NCBI RefSeq assembly: GCF_017745215.1
Contig: NZ_JAGHZV010000008.1
Location: forward strand, 124,001 to 188,000
Length of the DNA stretch: 64,000 nucleotides
Reading direction: 5' to 3'
From: Sphingomonas sp.
GTDB taxonomy: Bacteria; Pseudomonadota; Alphaproteobacteria; Sphingomonadales; Sphingomonadaceae
The notes beneath the pieces were generated by a model. The model saw nothing but the letters and a program-made list of their open reading frames with translations, had not been told where the DNA came from and made no database searches. Below, one piece after another: positions 8,243-16,596 of the stretch; positions within the stretch are counted from its first letter, which is position 1, and every line of letters starts with the position of its first letter. The translations under genes and the position numbers were made by a program.

Positions 8243-9768
8243 GCATTGAATCGCTCATTGCCGCCGAGCGCCGCGCCCAGCGCCGGCTGCTCGCAAGGGC
8301 CGCACTGCTGGCGGCGCTGGTCGGCGCGGCTTCGGTGACGCTGCTCGGGCTCTCGGGCTGGTTCATCACCGCCGCCGCGATCGCCGGCGCGGCGGGTCCG
8401 GTGGCGGCGCAGGCGTTCAATTACATGCTCCCCTCGGCCGGGATCCGGCTGCTCGCGATCGTCCGCACCGGCGCACGCTACGGCGAGCGGCTCGCGAGCC
8501 ATGAGGCGGCGTTCGGCGCGCTCGCCCGCATCCGTCCGGCGCTGTTCCGCGCGCTCGCCGCCGCTCCGGTGGAGCGCGCGCTCGCGCTCGGCACCGGCGA
8601 AGCGACCGCGCGGCTGGTGAGCGACGTCGACGCGGTCGAGACGCGCTTCGTCCGCCTCTCCGCGCCCTTTGGTGTCGCGGCGGCGCTGGCGTCGGGGCTG
8701 AGCCTGACGATCCTCGGCGGGACCGGTGCGGCGGCGGCCACGCTCGCCTGCGCCGGCCTGACGATGCACTTGGCCGACCGCCTCTCGCGCCGCGTCGAAG
8801 CCCCCGGTCGCGCAGTGCAAAGAGCCGTGGGTGAATTGCGCGAGGAATTCGCGATGCTCGTCGACGCCGCGCCCGAGCTACGTTGCTTCGGGCTCGAGGC
8901 CTGGGCCGCCGAACGGATCGATACCCGCAGCCGCGCGCTCGGCCGGGCGCAGCGACGCCAGGCGCAGGCGGCGGGCTGGTTCGAGCTGCTCCAGGCGAGC
9001 GCGATCGGCATCGCCGCCGCGGCCGCGCTGCTGCTCTCGCTCCACGCCGGCGCGCCGGTCGCCGCGCTGGCGGCGCTGGCCGCGGCGATGACGCTCGACA
9101 GCCTCGCGCCGCTGCTCCGCGCGATGATCGAGCGCGGGCGGCTCCGCGAGGCACAGGCGCGGCTCGACGAAGTGCTGGAAGTCGGAGCACCGCCCCCGGC
9201 CGTCACGCCGATACTCGACCTGCACCTCATGCCCGGCGAGCGCATCGCCATCGTCGGCCCCTCGGGGATCGGCAAGACGACGCTCGTCGAAACGCTGATC
9301 GGCCTGCGCGGTCGGGTGCCCGATCGCCAGCGCGAGCGCTTCGCCTGGGCGCCGCAGGACGCCGCGCTGCTTGCCGGTACGGTGCGCGAGAACCTCCTGC
9401 TCGCCGCTCCCGACGCCGGCGACGTGACGCTCTGGGCCACGCTCCACGACGCCGCGCTCGACGAACGCATCCGCGCGCTCGGCGGGCTCGACGCCTGGGT
9501 CGGCGAGAACGGCACGCGGCTTTCGGGCGGCGAGCGGCGGCGGCTGTCGCTCGCGCGAGCTTATAGCGCGAGCGCGCCCTGGCTGCTGCTCGACGAGCCC
9601 AGCGAAGGCCTCGACGCCGCCACCGAAGCGCTTGTCGCCGAGAGGCTTCAGGCGAGGCTCGACCGGACCGGCCAGAGCCTGATCCTCGTCAGCCACCGCC
9701 CGGCGATGGTCGCGATCTGCCCGCGCATCCTCGACCTCGCTGCCGGCACCCCGGCGCTCGCCGCCTAG
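8239..9768 (+). CDS. cydC: thiol reductant ABC exporter subunit CydC
   Basis: 509-residue partner of CydD: N-terminal membrane domain (six hydrophobic spans, with LGLSGWFITAAAIAG near residues 36-50, typical of CydC) and C-terminal ATPase with GPSGIGKTT near residue 338, LSGGERRR near 427 and WLLLDEPSEG. Start is fixed by the 4-base ATGA overlap with cydD, implying translational coupling. It ends tail-to-tail with the second fnr gene, sharing the four bases CTAG. Confidence 0.93.
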   Translation: MSIESLIAAERRAQRRLLARAALLAALVGAASVTLLGLSGWFITAAAIAGAAGPVAAQAFNYMLPSAGIRLLAIVRTGARYGERLASHEAAFGALARIRPALFRALAAAPVERALALGTGEATARLVSDVDAVETRFVRLSAPFGVAAALASGLSLTILGGTGAAAATLACAGLTMHLADRLSRRVEAPGRAVQRAVGELREEFAMLVDAAPELRCFGLEAWAAERIDTRSRALGRAQRRQAQAAGWFELLQASAIGIAAAAALLLSLHAGAPVAALAALAAAMTLDSLAPLLRAMIERGRLREAQARLDEVLEVGAPPPAVTPILDLHLMPGERIAIVGPSGIGKTTLVETLIGLRGRVPDRQRERFAWAPQDAALLAGTVRENLLLAAPDAGDVTLWATLHDAALDERIRALGGLDAWVGENGTRLSGGERRRLSLARAYSASAPWLLLDEPSEGLDAATEALVAERLQARLDRTGQSLILVSHRPAMVAICPRILDLAAGTPALAA

Positions 9769-10466
9769 CCGGCGATCCGCGCCAGCGCCCCGCGGTCGAG
9801 CAACCGCACGCGCCGCCCGCCGGGGAGCGCGATCAGCCCGGCGCGCTTCATCGCGGTCATCTGGCGGCTGACCGTCTCGATCGTCAGCCCGAGCACTTCG
9901 CCGATCGCGGCGCGGCCCATCGGCAGCAGATACTCCCCGCCTCCACCCACGCGCCGCTCCATGTCGAGCAGGAAGGCGGCGACCTTCTCGGGCGCCTGGC
10001 GGCGGCCGAGCATCAGCATCCATTTGTGCGTCTCGGCGAGGGTCGCCAGCGCGCGGCGGAGCAGCAGGCGCAGTGCCGCGGGATGGCGGTCCAGCACGTC
10101 CTCGAGCGCCCTGCGCGGATAGACGCAGAGGTCGACCGGCGAGAGCGCCACCACCGTGTCGGTCGCCTGGTCGACGAACAGCTCGCCGACGAGGTCGCCG
10201 GGGAAGAGTAGCCCGACGATCTGGGTGCGCCCCTCCGGATCGTCGCGCACCACCTTGAGCACGCCCGAGACGAGGTTGGCGCAGATCGCGGCGGGATCGC
10301 CGGCGGAGATCACCACCTGGCCCTCGGGCAGCGTTCGCCGCCGCCCGATCGCGTGGAGCTCGCCCAGCTCGGCATCCGCGAGGGTCGAACAGACCGAGGT
10401 GCCGCGCGCGGCGCAGGCGGCGCAACGATCGGGCGGGCAGCCGTCGTTTGCGGGATCATACCGCAT
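9765..10466 (-). CDS. fnr: FNR-type oxygen-sensing transcription regulator, paralog 2
   Basis: Second Crp/Fnr regulator (233 residues from the ATG at 10466). Cys15, Cys18, Cys26 (C-x2-C-x7-C) and Cys114 match the FNR iron-sulfur ligands, and the recognition helix is again ETVSRQ, so both paralogs should bind the same box. The ATG at 10466 lies inside hemN's last codons (11-base overlap), suggesting co-translation; an upstream in-frame start at 10523 would give a longer overlap and an unconvincing basic N-terminus. It shares only part of its sequence with paralog 1, so the pair is not a recent tandem copy. Why two cluster-bearing FNRs are kept is open. Confidence 0.88.
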   Translation of the reverse strand: MRYDPANDGCPPDRCAACAARGTSVCSTLADAELGELHAIGRRRTLPEGQVVISAGDPAAICANLVSGVLKVVRDDPEGRTQIVGLLFPGDLVGELFVDQATDTVVALSPVDLCVYPRRALEDVLDRHPAALRLLLRRALATLAETHKWMLMLGRRQAPEKVAAFLLDMERRVGGGGEYLLPMGRAAIGEVLGLTIETVSRQMTAMKRAGLIALPGGRRVRLLDRGALARIAG

Positions 10467-11757
10467 GGCTGAACCGCGCCGCGCTCTCGCCGCGATAGGC
10501 GTCGAGCGTCGCGGCGATCGCACGGGCGTAGGGCAGGGCGCCCTCCGCGAGCGTGACGCGCGTGCCTTGCCAGGCGATCAGCCCTCGCGTTTCGAACGGC
10601 ATCAGCCGCGCGCGGACGCAGCCCAGCCCCGCGAGATCGGCGCTACCCTGGCAAAGGATCGCTTCGATCGCGCGGCCGCGGCGGCGATCCTCGGCGGTGC
10701 GGTGCAGGCCCCGGGCCGTCGCGAAGCGGCCGCTGCCGATCGCGAGGTGATAGCGTCCGGTGTTCTTCTCGTTCTGGAGCAACCGGTCGGGAAAGGCGCT
10801 GATCGCACTGGCACCTAGGCCGATCAGCGCCTCGGCGGGGTCCTCGGTGAAGCCCTGGAAGTTGCGCCGGAGCCTCCCCTGCGCGAGCGCGTCCTCGGGC
10901 AGCGCGAAATGATCGAAGCCGATCGCGCGATAACCCGCGCCGGTGAGGAAGCGATGCGCGAGCACGGCCTGGGCGAAGCGCGCCCCGGCATCGGGCAGCG
11001 CGCTCGCGTCGATGCGGCGCTGACGGGCGATCAGCTGGGGCACATGCGCATAGCCGAACACCGCGAGCCGATCGGGCTCCATCGCGAGCGCAGTATCGAG
11101 CGTCGCGGCGAGGCTGGCGTCTGACTGCCCGGGCAGGCCGTACATCAGGTCGAAGTTGACCGAGTCCACGCCCGCGCCGCGCAGCAGCTCGACCGTGCGG
11201 CGGATGTCGTCCTCGGGCTGGACGCGGCCGATCGCGGCCTGGATCGTCGGATCGAGGGTCTGGACACCGAGGCTCACCCGCGAGGCACCGGTGTCGGCGA
11301 GCGCCTTCGCCCAGTCCGCATCGAATCCGCGCGGATCGACTTCGACCGACAGCACCGGATCGGCGCAACGGAAGCGCGTCACCACCCGCTCGACCAGCCG
11401 GACGAAGGCCGCGGGCGCGATCGCATTGGGGCTGCCGCCGCCGAAGGCGATCCGCCCGACCCGGCCGCGCCCGCCGAGCCGATCGGCGACCAGCACGATC
11501 TCCTCGTGCAGCCGCTCGAGATAGGCGGTGAGCCGCGCGCCGCGGTTGGCGGCGCCGGTGTTGCAGCCGCAATACCAGCAGATCTCGTGGCAATAGGGGA
11601 TGTGGAGGTAGAGCGAGACCGGCTCCTCCGCGCCGACCCGGTCGAGCGCTGCCGCCATGTCGTCGCTGCCCACCGCGTCCCCGAACTCGGCGGCGGTGGG
11701 ATAACTGGTGTAGCGCGGCACCGGGCGCGCGAGTAGGTCGGCATGGTAGGTCCACAT
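10456..11757 (-). CDS. hemN: oxygen-independent coproporphyrinogen III oxidase
   Basis: 433-residue radical-SAM enzyme of haem synthesis that converts coproporphyrinogen III to protoporphyrinogen IX without O2. The radical-SAM cluster motif is C56-x3-C60-x2-C63 followed by Cys65 (CHEICWYCGC), as in HemN rather than the HemW homologs. The SAM-binding GGGSP lies at about residues 106-110. Length and the N-terminal RPVPRYTSYPTA are family-typical. Two FNR-box palindromes lie upstream; the nearer ends 36 bases before the start. It overlaps the following fnr gene. Confidence 0.95.
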   Translation of the reverse strand: MWTYHADLLARPVPRYTSYPTAAEFGDAVGSDDMAAALDRVGAEEPVSLYLHIPYCHEICWYCGCNTGAANRGARLTAYLERLHEEIVLVADRLGGRGRVGRIAFGGGSPNAIAPAAFVRLVERVVTRFRCADPVLSVEVDPRGFDADWAKALADTGASRVSLGVQTLDPTIQAAIGRVQPEDDIRRTVELLRGAGVDSVNFDLMYGLPGQSDASLAATLDTALAMEPDRLAVFGYAHVPQLIARQRRIDASALPDAGARFAQAVLAHRFLTGAGYRAIGFDHFALPEDALAQGRLRRNFQGFTEDPAEALIGLGASAISAFPDRLLQNEKNTGRYHLAIGSGRFATARGLHRTAEDRRRGRAIEAILCQGSADLAGLGCVRARLMPFETRGLIAWQGTRVTLAEGALPYARAIAATLDAYRGESAARFSHAV

Positions 11758-11792
11758 GGGTGTCGGCTTGGCGCCACCCGCCGCGCAACGCC

Positions 11793-11806
11793 TTGATCCT
11801 CGTCAA
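11793..11806. promoter_or_regulatory. FNR-type operator upstream of hemN
   Basis: TTGAT-CCTC-GTCAA matches the FNR consensus with one base difference between half-sites. It lies 35 bases upstream of the hemN start. Confidence 0.8.
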
Positions 11807-11814
11807 AACCGCCC

Positions 11815-11828
11815 TTGGCCGCGGTCAA
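11815..11828. promoter_or_regulatory. FNR-like operator upstream of ompW
   Basis: TTGGC-CGCG-GTCAA has one good half-site (GTCAA) and one weaker one. It is 55 bases upstream of the ompW start, a position usual for an activating FNR site. Confidence 0.6.
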
Positions 11829-11883
11829 TGTTCCGGGGCGCCACCGCGCCTAGGCCGCTTGCAGACAAGCAAGGAGCAAGACG

Positions 11884-12570
11884 ATGAAAGCGATGACGAT
11901 GCGCGGGCTCGCGCTGGCCGGCCTGGCGCTGGGCGCGGCGACGCCGGCGCTGGCGCAGGACGGGAAGACCGGCATAGAGGCCGGCGACGTGCTGCTGCGC
12001 GTGCGGACGATCGTGGTCGCGCCCAACGAGAAATCGGGCAGCGTCCTCCCCGCCTTCCCGGGCGAGAAGGTGAAGATCAGCGACAGCGTCATGCCCGAGG
12101 TCGACGTCACCTATATGGCGACCGACCATATCGGCTTCGAGCTGATCGCCTCGACCACAAAGCACAAGGCGTCGGGCGAGACGGGCACCACCGGTTCGAT
12201 CGGCCGCCTCGCGACCACCTGGGTGCTGCCGCCGACGCTGACCGCGCAATATCACTTCATGCCCAAGGCGAAGGTGCGCCCCTATGTCGGCGCGGGGCTC
12301 AACTACACGATCTTCTGGAACGAGACGCCGTCGAAGGGCCTCGAGGCCGCGGTGGGACCGACCAGGGTGCGGATGCGCGACAGCTTCGGCTGGGCGGCGC
12401 AGGCCGGCGTCGACATCGACCTGACGCCGCGCGTCTTCCTCAACCTGGACGTGAAGTACATCGACATCGACACGACCGCGCGGCTGAGCACTACTGCGGC
12501 AGGGGTGCAGAAGGTCGACATCAGGATCGACCCGCTGGTGTTCGGCGTCGGGGTCGGGATCCGGCTCTGA
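11884..12570 (+). CDS. ompW: OmpW family outer membrane protein
   Basis: 228-residue eight-stranded outer-membrane barrel. It has an N-terminal signal peptide (hydrophobic 6-22, cut after ALA, near residue 24) and the conserved family segments (VRPYVGAGLNY, VKYIDIDTTA, IDPLVFGVGVG), ending in a C-terminal hydrophobic residue. AAGGAG at 11871-11876 fixes the start. OmpW is FNR-activated in enterobacteria; here FNR-type boxes are directly upstream. It probably forms a channel for small hydrophobic molecules during low-oxygen growth. Confidence 0.9.
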   Translation: MKAMTMRGLALAGLALGAATPALAQDGKTGIEAGDVLLRVRTIVVAPNEKSGSVLPAFPGEKVKISDSVMPEVDVTYMATDHIGFELIASTTKHKASGETGTTGSIGRLATTWVLPPTLTAQYHFMPKAKVRPYVGAGLNYTIFWNETPSKGLEAAVGPTRVRMRDSFGWAAQAGVDIDLTPRVFLNLDVKYIDIDTTARLSTTAAGVQKVDIRIDPLVFGVGVGIRL

Positions 12571-12573
12571 GGC

Positions 12574-12888
12574 TCAGGATTCGGGTGGCGGCGCGTCGCC
12601 GGACCAGCGGGCGGACTCAGCCTGTTTCCAGGCGCGGTGGAGCTCGCCGTGCGGCGCGTCGAGGCGGAGACCCGTCATCGCTGCCTGCCAGCCATCGGCC
12701 GCGGTCATCACCTTGGCGGTGCCCGGGCTCGGCGAGAGGTCCTCGCTCCAGCTCGCGATCGCGCCGGCGTTGAGCAACGCGAGCGCCGCCGTGGCGAGCC
12801 CGATCACGCCCGTGGTCCAGCGCATGGCGCTCGCGCCGCCGTCGGGATCGGCGGGGAGCTCGGTCGGGAAGTCTTCAGCGTCAATCAT
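12574..12888 (-). CDS. small single-span membrane protein of the acetylation operon
   Basis: 104 residues with one membrane span (about 25-45) and a soluble C-terminal part ending in a Pro-rich tail. ATG 12888 is chosen because GGAG precedes it; a longer frame to 12957 would overlap the MBOAT gene. It starts 16 bases after the MBOAT gene ends, on the same strand, so it is the last gene of that operon. Family not recognised; an accessory of the acyltransferase is the natural guess. Confidence 0.65.
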   Translation of the reverse strand: MIDAEDFPTELPADPDGGASAMRWTTGVIGLATAALALLNAGAIASWSEDLSPSPGTAKVMTAADGWQAAMTGLRLDAPHGELHRAWKQAESARWSGDAPPPES

Positions 12889-12904
12889 CGTGGAAGCTCC
12901 GGAT

Positions 12905-14305
12905 CTAGAAGCGGAAGTAAATGAAGGGCGCGACGCCTTCGTAGCGCATCGCGTCAACCACCAGCATCAGCACCGCCAGCCCCGCCGCGACCAGCGGCAC
13001 CGGGAGCAGGCGGATGCGCTCGGCAGCGGCGCGCATCGCGTCGCGGGGCAGCGCGTGCATCGCGAGGCCGAGGACGATCAGCGCGAGCACCAGCGGCGTC
13101 ACCGTGGTCAGCCCGTCGCTCGCCGGGACGACGATCCCGCCGAGATAGGCGAGCGCATCGCCAAAGCTCGCCGCGCGGAAGAAGATCCAGCCGAGCACCA
13201 CGACATGGAAGGTCAGCACGATCGCCGCCCAGCGTGGCAGCACGAGGCGCTGCGTCCAGGCCCCGCGCGCCCAGGCGCGCTCGACCGCCAGCGCCGCGCC
13301 GTGCAGCCCGCCCCAGATCACGAAGGTCCAGGCCGCACCGTGCCACAGCCCGCCGAGCAGCATCGTCAGGAACAGGTTGCGGTAGACGCGGAAGCGGCCG
13401 CCGCGGTTGCCGCCCAGCGCATCGATGTAGAGATAGTCGCGCAGCCAGCGTGACAGGCTGATGTGCCAGCGCCGCCAGAACTCCTGGAGCGATGCCGAGC
13501 GGTACGGCCGGTCGAAGTTGCGCGGGAAGCGATAGCCGAGCAGCGCGGCAATGCCGATCGCCATGTCCGAATAGGCCGAGAAGTCGCAGTAGATCTGCAC
13601 CGCATAGCCATAGGCGGCGAGGACGAGGTCGAGCGACGAATGGCCCGCCGGCGCCTGGAACACCGGATCGACGAACTGCGTCGCGAGCTCGGAAGCGATC
13701 ACCGCCTTCTTGAACAGGCCCCAGACGATCAGCAGCAGCCCCATCGACACCATGCCGCGGTTGAGCCTGGGCGTCGCCTGGAGCTGCGGCACGAGATCGG
13801 CCGAGCGCACGATCGGCCCGGCGACGAGGTGCGGGAAGAAGGACATGAGCAGCAGGAGGTCGAGCATCGAGGCGGGTGCGACGCGGCGCTTCGACACGTC
13901 GACGAGGTAGCTGATTCCCTGGAAGGTGAAGAAGGAGACGCCGACCGGCAGGATCACCTGCATCAGCGCGGGATCCTGACGCAGGCCCGCGAGCGCCATC
14001 AGGCTGATCGCCTGATCGGCGAAGAAGTCGAAATATTTGAAGAAGCCGAGCACGAGCAGGTTGAGCGTCACCCCGGCGATCACCAGCCAGCGCGCGTTCG
14101 CCCGCCCCGCGACGAGTCGGGCGACGCCCCAGTTCATCAGTGCCGAAAGGATCAGCAGCGGCACGAACCGCCAGTCCCAGGCGCCGTAGAACACCCAGCT
14201 CGCGACGAGCAGGAGGAGCTTGCGCCATTCGTTCGAGCGGACCGACCAGACCGCGCAGAAGACGGCGAGGAAGAAGAGCCCGAAGGTGAGCGTGGGGAAC
14301 AGCAT
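12905..14305 (-). CDS. MBOAT family O-acyltransferase (AlgI/DltB-like)
   Basis: 466-residue polytopic inner-membrane protein that would pass acetyl groups from the cytoplasm to a periplasmic acceptor. It has the AlgI-type core FWRRWHISLSRWLRDYLYIDALGG and GGLWHGAAWTFVIWGGLHG; the His in LWHGA is the invariant catalytic residue of the family. About ten hydrophobic spans are visible. The start at 14305 directly abuts the stop of the upstream SGNH gene. Two SGNH-type genes upstream fit the usual arrangement, in which an MBOAT protein supplies acetyl to a periplasmic SGNH esterase/transferase acting on a polysaccharide. The acceptor is unknown; no polysaccharide biosynthesis genes are in the window. 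Confidence 0.9.
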   Translation of the reverse strand: MLFPTLTFGLFFLAVFCAVWSVRSNEWRKLLLLVASWVFYGAWDWRFVPLLILSALMNWGVARLVAGRANARWLVIAGVTLNLLVLGFFKYFDFFADQAISLMALAGLRQDPALMQVILPVGVSFFTFQGISYLVDVSKRRVAPASMLDLLLLMSFFPHLVAGPIVRSADLVPQLQATPRLNRGMVSMGLLLIVWGLFKKAVIASELATQFVDPVFQAPAGHSSLDLVLAAYGYAVQIYCDFSAYSDMAIGIAALLGYRFPRNFDRPYRSASLQEFWRRWHISLSRWLRDYLYIDALGGNRGGRFRVYRNLFLTMLLGGLWHGAAWTFVIWGGLHGAALAVERAWARGAWTQRLVLPRWAAIVLTFHVVVLGWIFFRAASFGDALAYLGGIVVPASDGLTTVTPLVLALIVLGLAMHALPRDAMRAAAERIRLLPVPLVAAGLAVLMLVVDAMRYEGVAPFIYFRF

Positions 14306-15559
14306 CTATCGCTCCGCAGCCGCGCGGTTGAGGTCGTCCTGGAGGAAGCGCGCGATCAGCGCGCCGCCGCCGTTGCGGAAATGGACATGGTCGGCGCGCA
14401 TCAGCGTCGCGTCGGTCCAGCGTACCGCGCTGCACCGGCCGCCCATCCGCTGCTGCCAGTCCCACCAGGCAAGATCGAGGTCGCCGGCCACCTTGCGCTG
14501 GATGGCGCGCACCAGCGCCAGCGCGGGCGGCGCGAACAGCGGGGGTCCACCGCTCTTCGCGCCAGGGCAGCCGGCGACCTCTCCCCCTCCGGCGACGCGC
14601 AGAACGGGAGCACTGCGCAAGGCCGGATTGCCGCTCAGCGCATCCGGAGGGCCGAGCAGCAGCAGGGGTACGCCCGGCGCGAGCCGCTGCAGCCGCGCGA
14701 TCTGCGCGCGGAGCACCGTCTCGTAGCTTTCGCCGTCGAGGCTCGGGCCGAAGCCTTCGTTGGTGCCGAAGGCGACGACGATCAGGGCGGGCGCATAGGC
14801 GCGCAACTCCTCGGCGATCACCGCGTCGTCGGTGCGGCCGAAATGCTGGAGCTGCGAGCCGACCACGCCGAGGTTGGAGAGCGCGACTCCGCCCTCGTCG
14901 TCGAAGGTCGCCCAGGACGTGATCGTCACCGGGCGGTCCGAGGCAGCGAGCGTGACGCTGGTCTGGGGCGCAAGCGTGCGGATCGTCTCGCAACGCGGGA
15001 CCTGCGTGGGCGTCTCGAAGATCAGCTGCTGCCAGCTGCCGTCGCTCATCCGCACGTCGAGCAGGCCGGCGGTGGGTCCGGCGATCGCGCAGACGACGAA
15101 GCGGTTGAAGCGGTGTCCCGTGTCGGTCACCAGCCCCATGGTGGCGCCCGGGACGGCCGAGGTCAGCGAATAGCTCGACAGGCCGAGCGGCGGGTGGAAC
15201 GCCGACCAGCCTTTGCCGAAGGTCGAGGAGACCTGCCAGCCCGGCGACATCGCGGTGGTGACGCCGATCGTCAGATAGCCGTCATAGGGCCGCCCGGGCG
15301 GCAGCACGCCGCGCCCGCCGTCGCCCGCTTGCGCCTGGAGCAGCTGGCGCCACGCGGCGCTGGTGACGTCCCCCGCAGTGTGGCTGTCGCCGATCTGGAG
15401 GATGTGGACCGGCGGCGTGCCCAGCTCGTGCTTCGCCGCTTCGAGCCGGGCGAAATAGGGCGCGAGCGTATCGAAGTTGCAGACCGGCCCGATGCAGGGC
15501 GCGGCCTCGGCGGCGGCAGGCGCGAGCACTGCCGCCGCGGCGAGAAGGACGGCCTTCAT
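14306..15559 (-). CDS. SGNH/GDSL-type periplasmic hydrolase or acetyltransferase
   Basis: 417-residue secreted protein with a signal peptide (1-20, cut near AEA). ILQIGDSHTAGD carries the block I nucleophile Ser, VAFGTNEGFG is the block III Asn region, and ADHVHFRNGG near the C-terminus gives the catalytic Asp-x-x-His. The order and insertions are as in proteins that partner MBOAT acyltransferases. Start 15559 overlaps the upstream gene's stop (ATGA), and its stop abuts the MBOAT start. Confidence 0.85.
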   Translation of the reverse strand: MKAVLLAAAAVLAPAAAEAAPCIGPVCNFDTLAPYFARLEAAKHELGTPPVHILQIGDSHTAGDVTSAAWRQLLQAQAGDGGRGVLPPGRPYDGYLTIGVTTAMSPGWQVSSTFGKGWSAFHPPLGLSSYSLTSAVPGATMGLVTDTGHRFNRFVVCAIAGPTAGLLDVRMSDGSWQQLIFETPTQVPRCETIRTLAPQTSVTLAASDRPVTITSWATFDDEGGVALSNLGVVGSQLQHFGRTDDAVIAEELRAYAPALIVVAFGTNEGFGPSLDGESYETVLRAQIARLQRLAPGVPLLLLGPPDALSGNPALRSAPVLRVAGGGEVAGCPGAKSGGPPLFAPPALALVRAIQRKVAGDLDLAWWDWQQRMGGRCSAVRWTDATLMRADHVHFRNGGGALIARFLQDDLNRAAAER

Positions 15560-16437
15560 CGACCGGTCCCGACGGGGTCGCCCGCCGTCTCCCCCTCGAG
15601 CTTGCGCGCCGCTTCGACCGACTTGCGGATCCGCTCGCTCAGGTCGCGCGTGATCCATTTATAGCCGGTCATCGACATGTGGATGCCGTCGCCCGCCCGC
15701 ACCAGGGTGCGCTCGCCGGTGACGCTGTCGTCGAGATAGGCGGCGTATTCGCCCTTGGCGTCCGAGGCGACCGGACGGCTGTCGATGAACGGCACGCCGA
15801 GCGCGGCCATGCGCTGCGCGTAGAATTGGTTGATCGCGCCGACATCACGGTCGAGCCCGGCGTCGCGCATCCGCGGCAGCCCGACCCAATAGACCATCGC
15901 CTGGTGCGCGCGCATAAGCTTGACGAAGCGGTCGAGCCGCTCGCCAATCTGCGCGCGCCACTTGTCGCTCATCAGCGGGGCATATTCGCCCTTGTCGGTG
16001 ATGATCCCCTGCGCGTCGTTGGCGCCGAACGAGATCACCGCGATGTCGACCGGATCGGGGCCTAGCTGCTCGCCGGCCTTGGTCTCCAGATTCAAGCGCT
16101 TGTAGCGCGTGAAGCCGGTCGCGGGCTGGCTGAACTTGAGGACCTCGTAGCCGGCCTTCTTCGTCAGCTGCTGCTCGAGCGCCCAGGCGACCCCGTCGCC
16201 GAAGCTGTCGCCGAACACCGCGACGCGGACGGGCGCGCCGTGCTTGAGCGTCTTGAGCAACTGCGTCGGCGCGGAGGCCGCGCAGGTCGGCGCTTCGGCG
16301 GCCTTGACCGGCAATGGTGCGATCGCCGGCAGCGCCGCGCCCGGGGTTTCGACGAAGCTGTATCCGATCGCCGCCCCCGCGCCGACACCGAGCAACAGGA
16401 CCGCAGCGCGGTCCAGGAGAAGAAATGAAGTCTGCAT
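15556..16437 (-). CDS. SGNH family protein, DUF459-like
   Basis: 293-residue protein with an N-terminal membrane anchor or signal (about 8-25). The nucleophile is in VAVFGDSFGDGVAW, the Asn block in SFGANDAQG, and the Asp-His pair in GDGIHMSMTGY. This is the DUF459 type of SGNH fold. ATG 16437 is preferred; the frame continues upstream to 16566 but crosses the divergent promoter region. First gene of the four-gene surface-acetylation operon, divergent from the XRE regulator. Confidence 0.82.
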   Translation of the reverse strand: MQTSFLLLDRAAVLLLGVGAGAAIGYSFVETPGAALPAIAPLPVKAAEAPTCAASAPTQLLKTLKHGAPVRVAVFGDSFGDGVAWALEQQLTKKAGYEVLKFSQPATGFTRYKRLNLETKAGEQLGPDPVDIAVISFGANDAQGIITDKGEYAPLMSDKWRAQIGERLDRFVKLMRAHQAMVYWVGLPRMRDAGLDRDVGAINQFYAQRMAALGVPFIDSRPVASDAKGEYAAYLDDSVTGERTLVRAGDGIHMSMTGYKWITRDLSERIRKSVEAARKLEGETAGDPVGTGR

Positions 16438-16596
16438 GTTCGGACCCGTTCTTTCGAGAACCTGCCGATCGTGCCGCAGCGGAACATGTTGCGCGAACGT
16501 GATCTTCTTGAAACTTTTTCCCCTATCCTCACGGCCGATGCTTCCAGTACGGATATGTCGGGCCATGTGGGCCTATGGAGGGGTCACTGCGCGACC

